Positions 57,134-64,000 of a DNA stretch of 64,000 nt are shown piece by piece. The stretch is from Phyllostachys edulis (taxonomy: Eukaryota > Streptophyta > Magnoliopsida > Poales > Poaceae): assembly GCA_036346405.1 (NCBI GenBank), contig CM070548.1, forward strand, positions 65,124,877-65,188,876, read 5' to 3'. Numbering within the stretch: the stretch's first letter is position 1; each line of letters begins with the position of its first letter. The notes beneath the pieces are model-generated. The model was not told the DNA's origin. It searched no databases and was given only the letters and a program-made list of their open reading frames with translations. A program made the translations under genes and the position numbers.

Positions 57134-57830
57134 GACAATAACAATGGCCACAATTCCAGCGAGGACTTCAGGCCTTTAAAGCCACCCTAAAAGAGATGAA
57201 GAATTTGTGGCCTCCAACTCAAAGAGTTTCGGCCACCCTCTTCTTGGTGCTGCGCCACCTTTCCTTAGCCTACAAGGCTTGTATCCGAATCCCCTTAAGG
57301 GTTAGTTCGAGTCAAACTTCGTAATAGGCTTATTTGGCCCATGTAGCCCATATGGCCGGTCACCTAGAGTTTGGGGGTACTGTTCACATGGCACTATTCA
57401 TGCATGAACAGTGCTGTCGCCCCCCCTCCTTCCTCCTTTACATAGTGACCATCATCCCTTAGTTTCGACGGGTTTTCTTTTTAGATTATTCTGCATAGCA
57501 GTTTCGTCGCACGTTCGGTTGAGGAACCCCAACTTTGTGAGCTTCATCATTATTCGAAATACAATTTTAGATTGCATCTTCTACTCTCTTGCTTGTGTTC
57601 TCGATTCGCTTGCAGGAGATAGCCTTCTTGGCGTGGTCAACCATGTTCAGCACGGTTGATAATCATCGAAGCAGTGGTGTAGTGATTGCGAGGGGTTCGA
57701 TCCATTTTGGTCGGAGCCTTTGGATCATCAACGTCGTGTTCTCCGCAATTGACATATCATTACCTTTCGGAAGATCGGGCCACAGTCACATTAACTAGAC
57801 ACAACCCCTCTTAATAGTACGACAAACCTA
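57134..57830 (+). other. Probable gypsy 3' untranslated region or LTR remnant
   Basis: Non-coding sequence after the pol tail. It includes a paired G/C text (GGCCCATGTAGCCCATATGGCC, 57338-57356 region) and a C-run. The frames 57411-57798 have no domain. The LTR limits could not be set. Confidence 0.35.
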
Positions 57831-58850
57831 TACTAGCAATTCGATCTTCCAACCAAACACCAAGAGTGGTAAAAGAGTAGGAACACATCCTTAGCCCTAG
57901 ATAGTTATACATTTGTCGTGAGCATCCTCTTGAAGCTTGATGGCGAACATCTTCACTTCAAATTTGGGTCATTGTTTTGATATGCATCAACCCATGATGC
58001 ATCCTTCACGTGTCCTCCATCAACACATGATGGTCTTCTCTTGACTTGATGATCAACTAATGATCATCTCCTCTTCAAGATCTTGAAATGCATCAACACA
58101 TGATACATCCTCTTCTTGAACCTTGACTTGATGACGATCAACTCATGATGCCATCAAAAGTTTTCATCACTATGCAACATAACCTATTCATCCAACTCAT
58201 GGAAAATGTTAGTCCTACAATGTAATTGTCATTAATTACCAAAACATATATGTATTCTTTTGAACTAGCCATTACTGTCAGGTGCGGTACTACCGCACTC
58301 ACAAGGTCTGGTACTACTGCACTCCGGTAGTACCTCTCGGCTAAACCAGTACTACCGATTTCTAGAGGATCAGAGAATAACAAAAACAAGCTCTCTAGAA
58401 AAAATGTACCGCGATGTAAACATCGGTCCTACTGCACTGCAGTAGTACCGCTAAAAATTGTGGTCATACCGTTTCTTATGAGAGAACAAAACTCCCAAAA
58501 ACATGCTTTCTGAAAAATACGTACCGCCAACTTTAAACCGGTCCTACTGCCCTGCGGTAGTACTGCTTATTAACTGTGGTCATACCGGTTTTACTGAACA
58601 AATTCCAAAAGCTATTCTAAATGCAATGCATAACTCTTGGTTGATCAAGATGGCACATAATAAATCCTCAAGCTACTAGCCATGATCCCTCTATTGTCTT
58701 TGCATTGCCATTTCTAGGTTGTCATCCATACTCCAGGACTAAGCATTTAAAATATCTTAGCACACACATTAGTCCCATAACACAATTGCAAATAATTGAA
58801 TATAAAGCAATATGAGTATATATGAACTACACAAGTTTTATATACTCAAA
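57831..58850 (-). mobile_element. Sirevirus-like LTR remnant left of the CACTA element
   Basis: It holds repeated ATCAAC-CATGATG-type units (57975-58150) and, from 58280 to 58600, palindromic modules GCGGTACTACCGC/CGGTAGTACC as in the other LTR pieces. TCATTAATTACCAAAAC at 58230 recurs at 63728, so sequence on both sides of the CACTA element belongs to related LTR copies. Confidence 0.6.
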
Positions 58851-58884
58851 CACTACAACAAAATAGTCTACTAAGGACGTTTTT

Positions 58885-58965
58885 ATTTAGACGCTTTTTA
58901 TTACGTCTCTACACTCAGAATCAGATAGCACATAAAGACGTTTCTTAAGACATTTTAGAATGCAT
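58885..58965. repeat. Left subterminal repeats of the CACTA element
   Basis: Copies of GGACGTTTTTA, GACGCTTTTTA, ACGTCTCTACA and AGACGTTTCTTA lie close together. Such repeats bind the element's DNA-binding protein in characterised CACTA transposons. Confidence 0.8.
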
Positions 58966-59015
58966 CCAACATTTAGAGTCCAACTCGTTTAGTAAACACT
59001 AACCCCACTCAACTC

Positions 59016-59223
59016 GTCCGTTAACCTCACCCCTCCACAAATCCCGTTGTCCTCTCTCACCTCCCCGCACCGCAGCCTCTTCCACCATGCATCTGGCCGC
59101 CGCCTCCACCACCTCCTTGGTCCGTTAGCCTCACCCCTCCTCAAATCCCGTTGTCCTCTCTCACCTCCCCGCACCGCAGCCTCTTCCACCATGCATCTGG
59201 CCATCGCCTCCACCACCTCCTCG
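59016..59223. repeat. 104-bp tandem duplication in the CACTA element
   Basis: Two adjacent copies begin GTCCGTTA-CCTCACCCCTCC at 59016 and 59120 and differ at few positions. The C-rich content produces overlapping open frames on both strands (59047-59367 +, 58989-59376 -) that look like composition artefacts, though a captured GC-rich first exon cannot be excluded. Confidence 0.85.
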
Positions 59224-62200
59224 CCGCCGCCTCCTAACATCTCCCAGACGCCTCCTCCACCTCACCTTGGCCCGCTCCCATCTCCCCACGCCTCCTCCAC
59301 CTCGCCTTGGTCCCATGACTCGGTGGTGCTTGGCGGTGTCCGCAATAAATCGCTTTCGGTTGCTTGACGCGCCCATTCTCGTGTCTTGATCTATCCAAGA
59401 GTGGAGCGGAGAGAGCGTCGTCGTCCGATTCTTGGCGTTGAAGGCAACAACTACCTTGGGAAGGTTGGGGCTTCTATTTTGTGTCGATTTTTGCTCTCCT
59501 CTAGTTTCTAGGTGTGGATTTATAGTGTTAATTTGTTGATTCTAGGTTGTGCTAATTTGTGATTCCCCTAGGGTTTGAATCTTCTATATGCTGAAGAGAT
59601 TTGGTCCAAAAATTATAGATCGGGGGTTGATTTATCTGTGTGCATATGCTGGAGTTCGTGCGGGTGGTGGAGGCCAAGGAGTAGGTGGTGGCTTCAAGAC
59701 GCACCCACCTCACGCCGAGGCCATCGAGGCGGGAGGAAGAAGGTGTATGAGGCCAAGGTGCAGGTCAGCCGTGGCTCGACTTTAAGGAGCTCGGGAGTTC
59801 CGCCACTGCTGGGACGCCGCCTCCTTCACCAACGCCGACCTCGGCGCTAAGAAAGGTTTGCACTCGTGATGAGATTGATGCGGTTCGTGTGTTACCCGGT
59901 TGTCGTTTGTGCTTGTTTGATATTGCAAATGCTTGCTTATATTTGATTGCAACGATAGGTGCTTGGTGAGTAGAAGGTGTTTGTATAAATGCCTATTGAA
60001 CATTAGTAATAGCTTGGGACATGGGAATTGCGAACTCTTTCAGTTAGATGGCTATATCTATGCATATTCCTGAATTTTGATAGCTGTGGCATGGTTGACA
60101 GATTGCTATTGACTCCATTGAGTTTATAAAAATGAACATATGTTGTCATGATCAAGACAAATTGTCATATTGATTGCATATACAGCGACACATGTTGTGA
60201 CTTGTTAATGACCATTTTTACGTTTTTCTTAGTTGCTTATAGTGTGCAAATGTGTCCCTCCTAAACTTTGACACACTTTGTCACTGTTTGATATCTCTGC
60301 TCTAATATACTGCTGCTTCTACAACCTGCTGTGTACCTTACCCAGCTGGAGCACCTAGTCACCTACTAGTTGCCACTATTTCATATTTTCATGCATTCCA
60401 CCAAACTGAACCTCACACAGCACGACCCAACTGCTACTGTGCTTGGCCTATCACCACACATGCCCATTAAATTGTTGCTCTGTCACACTAGCGCTGCCTT
60501 TGCCCAATCAATTGATGCACCACAAACCCCCACACTATGCCTAAATGTTGCCACTTGCCTAGTTGAATATTATTGCTTTGATACATTTTAGAGGTATTTA
60601 TCTGCAAATTCGCTGTCTTGTTTTTTTTTTCGAAAGAACCAAACTGGTTGTCTTTAAATGATGGAAATTTTTTCTGAGAGATAATATGATCAATGTGATG
60701 TGTTTTTTATCTTCTCCTGCATGTTGTTGCCTTTAGTCTAGTGCTATCATAGGGTAGCAAATGCAAAAAATTGGGTGAGCAACCGTGAAGTGAGGAGTAG
60801 GAGATAGTTTTACTGTTTCTCCTCAGGTTACAATAGCGCTCCATTGACATCAACGCATTTGGGGCACCAATTTAAACCTAAGTTATTAGCATGCTGTAGC
60901 TAGAAATAGTGCTCAGCGATTCTCACATTTATCCAAGTTCATAATTTTACTTAAGCATTGAAAGAACAGGCCTAACTCCTAATCAAGTTTCTGACAGTGA
61001 AGGCATGATGTTCATCTAACACAACACACGGAGTGATTTTCGAAGTAGCACTAGATTACACAACTGATGCTAACTGTTGCTACATGCCTACATTAATTCA
61101 CATTATTTTGGCATATGTTTCAAATTGTTCCAATTGTTTGTTAGGTTCTCTTTATTTTCCGTCCACTCAGAGACGTCCAGTGAGTGCTCATCTCTTCCTC
61201 TTCCCATTGTTCCTTTATTGGTTGACATGTATTGATTGATATTTGTCCTGCTAATGGTCAGGGCCATTTTCTTATCAAGCCTACATATGATCTTCAGGTA
61301 TGAATGTATGATGGTGAGTCACTAGCTCTATTTTCAGCCTGAATCATCTAATAACTGATACAAAACACTGATTTAATATAAGGCTAAAATAGGCCCTTGT
61401 ATTGATTGCATTAATTTTTTCCCCAACAATAGTATTGTCTTATTTCAATTCTAATTGCAGCTCAATATTTACTCCTTGCGATCTGAGTTGTGTAAATGTT
61501 TTACGCTATAGCGTTATACAACTCATCTTTTCTTTTTGCGTAAAGTACCTTCTTGTTTCAGAAAGCATGTCTACTTAGTAGTCTTTGTCATGCTTGTTCT
61601 ACCACCTAGTTGTTTTGCGTAACCATGTGAGCAGATCACCACCACGTGAACTAAAAATTATAGGCACTTAGAAAAAGTGTTTGTGGCTAGCAAACTGCTA
61701 TAATTTTAGCCTAACAATACATAACGGTTTTTTCTTATAAATGTGTTTTAGTTTTCTAATATTTCATCAACTTCTTGTGTAATTATGAATCTCTGAAACA
61801 TACAAGCTTATTGAAGAATACACCAAACTTGAAATCTTGACAATTTCAAGAGAATAAATTGAGGAGGCACATAAATGAACTCTGCTGACCTTATAAAGCT
61901 AATATTTGCTAATCAACCATTCACGTTTGTTTTTTCTCTTTATTTCTTAGTTGGCGGTGGCATCTGATTAAATTTAGAAAACTATATTGGTTCTTTGCTA
62001 GTTTACAAGTTTAAGTATACTCGCTGCTACCTGAATTGTAATGTAACATCCTATATAGAACAGTTTGGTTCATATTGTTATCATTTATACAGATCCAAAT
62101 ATCCTCTTATTTTTCACTTATTCTATAAATTGTTATTTATTATATAAAAAAGTTTGTGTCAGATAGAACTGAATCCTTTCAGATTATTCAAGCATGGCAC

Positions 62201-62287
62201 AGTTTTCTTTTGCCTCTACAACTATTTGTGCCAATACACTTAATGAGAATAATTATTGAACTTAATGAAAATCCACAACACATTCAG

Positions 62288-62391
62288 GTCTATGCGGAAA
62301 AAATGCAGTGGACCAAGAAGCATTCTTTAAAGACTACGCTGAAGCTCATGCTAAACTGAGCAATCTGGGTGCAAAGTTCAATCCTCCTAAG
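62288..62391 (+). pseudogene. Captured exon of an organellar ascorbate peroxidase
   Basis: Between an acceptor-like CATTCAG (ending 62287) and a donor-like AAG/GTCTGT (62391/62392) lies a 104-nt exon. Its conceptual product has QEAFFKDYAEAHAKLSNLG, the near-C-terminal block of chloroplast and mitochondrial type APX (haem enzymes that reduce hydrogen peroxide with ascorbate). The upstream VYAEK part is in another frame because of a one-base loss at about 62301, so the exon is damaged. No other APX exon was recognised in the element. This is host gene capture by a CACTA element. Confidence 0.78.
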
Positions 62392-63029
62392 GTCTGTCAG
62401 CATTTCGTCCTTAGTTTTCCAAAATTAGGTCAACCTTTAGTTTACATAACTAGCAAATTCAGCTGGGTGGCAAGTGATATCTTCTTCTGACACAAAACAA
62501 CCTAGTATGTTATATTCTTATAATTTCATCAAAAAAAACTTCTCATCTTACACTTTTCTAACCAGGATATTTATTTCTTTTTCAACCGGCTTTGCAGGAT
62601 AATTAAGGACTACAAAGAGAATGCAATGGAGATAGAGGAGCTAATGTATTAGTTTCTCTCTAGACAAAGCTTATGGATAGATTCCAACTATTTAGAAAAA
62701 TTTTTGTGTCAATCCATAGGATCTTTTCCTGATGTATCTGCACCATTTTTATATGAATATTTGATTCAGTTGTGAACTCCACTTGCTGTAAATTCAAATA
62801 TTTGTTGCTGCTATGAAGTGCATGCATGCTCTACAATTTTCTTAGTTTGCTGAGTATGAGAATATGATGCTTCCATGTGATGACATGTGCTCAACTGTTT
62901 TCTATTATTTTTGGATGAGGTGGAATGTCTTCATATGACGATATATGTTTCCGTTTGTAGCAAAATGCACGAATCAAATTCGAAATAATCCAATTTAAAT
63001 CAAAATAAAAAAAGATTACAGTAAGATGT

Positions 63030-63400
63030 CCAAAAAGACGCTTTTGCGTACCTAGAGACGTATATAACGTCTGTACAGAATGTGTATAAATTGTGCGCAC
63101 ATGAATTGAATACATTTGTAAAAGCGTCTCTATGTTTGTTGGCACGCAAATTGAACGTGTCTATATCGCTAATGACGTTATGTAAGTGCATCTACTAAAA
63201 CGTCTCTACATACATAGACATGAATTTTAACGTCTCTATAAAGCGTCTTATATGTTGTACACATGTTTTACAAGCGTCTCTACGGTTCTTGACACGGTCC
63301 GTGGGGAGGCGCTCCAAGGACGCTTTATAAAAACGGCTCTACGATCCTCTAGAGATGAAATAACACGTCTCTAGCCTATAGATTGGACGTCTCTACATGG
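63030..63400. repeat. Right subterminal repeats of the CACTA element
   Basis: More than ten short repeats of ACGTCTCT, AGCGTCT and GACGCTTT in both directions, the inverted counterparts of those at the left end. Confidence 0.85.
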
Positions 63401-63419
63401 ATGTTGTGTTGTAGTGAAA

Positions 63420-64000
63420 GGGTATGTTTCAAAGTAGAGATCCTCAATATATGTGGACAAAAAAATATGGATCAATACAAATGAAACCACAAAACATAGA
63501 TTGAACTCCCCCTAAATGTGTGCATACACGAATGTGTAATAAAAACATATGCACATATTCAAGTTAAACTTTTAGTGGAGTTTAACCTATATTTTGGATC
63601 CGAGGAACGTAACAAGATATAAGAATATGATGCCGAATGCATACCTCCATGATTTTCATATTTTTATCCAAATGAGACTAAATAATATCATAGTCAACAA
63701 ACATGTTAGTCTGACATATAGATTTATCATTAATTACCAAAACTAAATTAATGGAGCTTGAACTTACAGCGGTACTACCGCATGCAAATTTCAGCACACA
63801 CGACACTCAAAAAAAGATGTCATAACTTTTGACTTCGATGTCGGAATTGAGTGATCTTGGATTATGGAAAGCTTATTCAGAGGGCTACACAACCCATCTA
63901 TTTGCATGATCTCAAACATATTAGATCAATGCAGAAAGCATAAGAACTCCAAAGAGTCACTACCATGGTCTAAGTCCAAGGAAATAGCAACAAACAATCT
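63420..64000 (-). mobile_element. Sirevirus-like LTR and adjoining sequence at the window edge
   Basis: 63768 has GCGGTACTACCGC. 63800-64000 repeats 56435-56640 closely (for example TGATCTTGGATTATGG versus TGATCTTAGACTCTGTG, and the shared CCAAAGAGTCACTACCATGG). AACTCCCCCTAAATG at 63509 is, on the minus strand, a polypurine tract of the kind seen in Copia elements. The element continues beyond the window. Confidence 0.6.

Larger units (their letters stand above)
58851..63416. mobile_element. Non-autonomous CACTA transposon
   Basis: The ends are CACTACAACAAAA and, complemented, CACTACAACACAA, flanked by exact 3-bp repeats AAA (58848-58850 and 63417-63419), all diagnostic of the CACTA superfamily. 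Both ends carry many short subterminal repeats around ACGTCTCT and GACGCTTT. The 4566-bp interior has no TPase-like gene, but has a 104-bp tandem duplication and a captured ascorbate peroxidase exon. It was inserted into Sirevirus-like sequence. Confidence 0.92.

Noticed and set aside
58989..59376. Frames in the C-rich part of the CACTA element
   Set aside because: They arise from a 104-bp tandem duplication of low complexity, open on both strands; no family recognised.
60370..60591. 73-residue frame inside the CACTA element, possible further captured exon
   Set aside because: No protein family recognised and no convincing splice sites on both sides.

Overview
The window is nuclear DNA of a grass, most likely rice (Oryza). 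The evidence is an intronless P-class PPR gene with a GC-rich 5' end, a plant-type complex I B12 subunit gene with an intron in its 3' UTR, and a dense nest of Ty3/gypsy, Copia, Mutator-like and CACTA elements whose structure fits rice families. The species call is inference. No bacterial, organellar, rRNA, tRNA or CRISPR feature was seen.

Layout. 1-480: end of a Copia element on the minus strand. 581-11851: gypsy element 1 (minus), with both LTRs, tRNA-iMet primer site, an extra ORF0, gag and a decayed chromovirus-type pol. 12253-13085: long fold-back MITE with a 9-bp target duplication. 13801-20074: Mutator-like element (MULE) with long TIRs, a stop-riddled mudrA-type transposase and a second gene for a GRF zinc-finger/coiled-coil protein. 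Its flanks (13570-13728 and 20161-20570) are a second copy of the 3' flank of the PPR gene. 21160-21775: LINE fragment. 22361-22585: SINE-like repeat.

23661-29000 is the only clearly functional genic island. A 725-residue PPR gene (minus) and a 67-residue NADH dehydrogenase B12-like gene (plus) are divergent and share a 500-bp intergenic region that holds a 291-bp MITE.

29347-42141: gypsy element 2 (minus), same family as element 1 and more decayed, with a 496-bp Copia-like solo LTR in one LTR and no matching target duplication. 42142-43479: orphan exon of an unidentified G/N/W-rich protein (minus). 43480-58850: a nested pile. Sirevirus-like LTR pieces (minus) are split by gypsy element 3 (plus), which has its own ORF0 and gag and is itself interrupted by a 1649-bp Sirevirus-like solo LTR and a 4951-bp gypsy solo LTR. 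58851-63416: non-autonomous CACTA element that has captured an exon of an organellar ascorbate peroxidase. 63420-64000: more Sirevirus-like LTR.

The host genes are probably both organelle-directed: PPR proteins handle organellar RNA and B12 is a mitochondrial complex I membrane-arm subunit. No direct functional link is shown. Everything else is mobile DNA at different stages of decay, much of it by changes that turn tryptophan codons into stops. The points most worth following are the ORF0 kept in all three gypsy elements, the MULE with the GRF-type second gene and palindromic subterminal modules, the APX capture, and a small chimeric signal-peptide ORF at 20549-20638.
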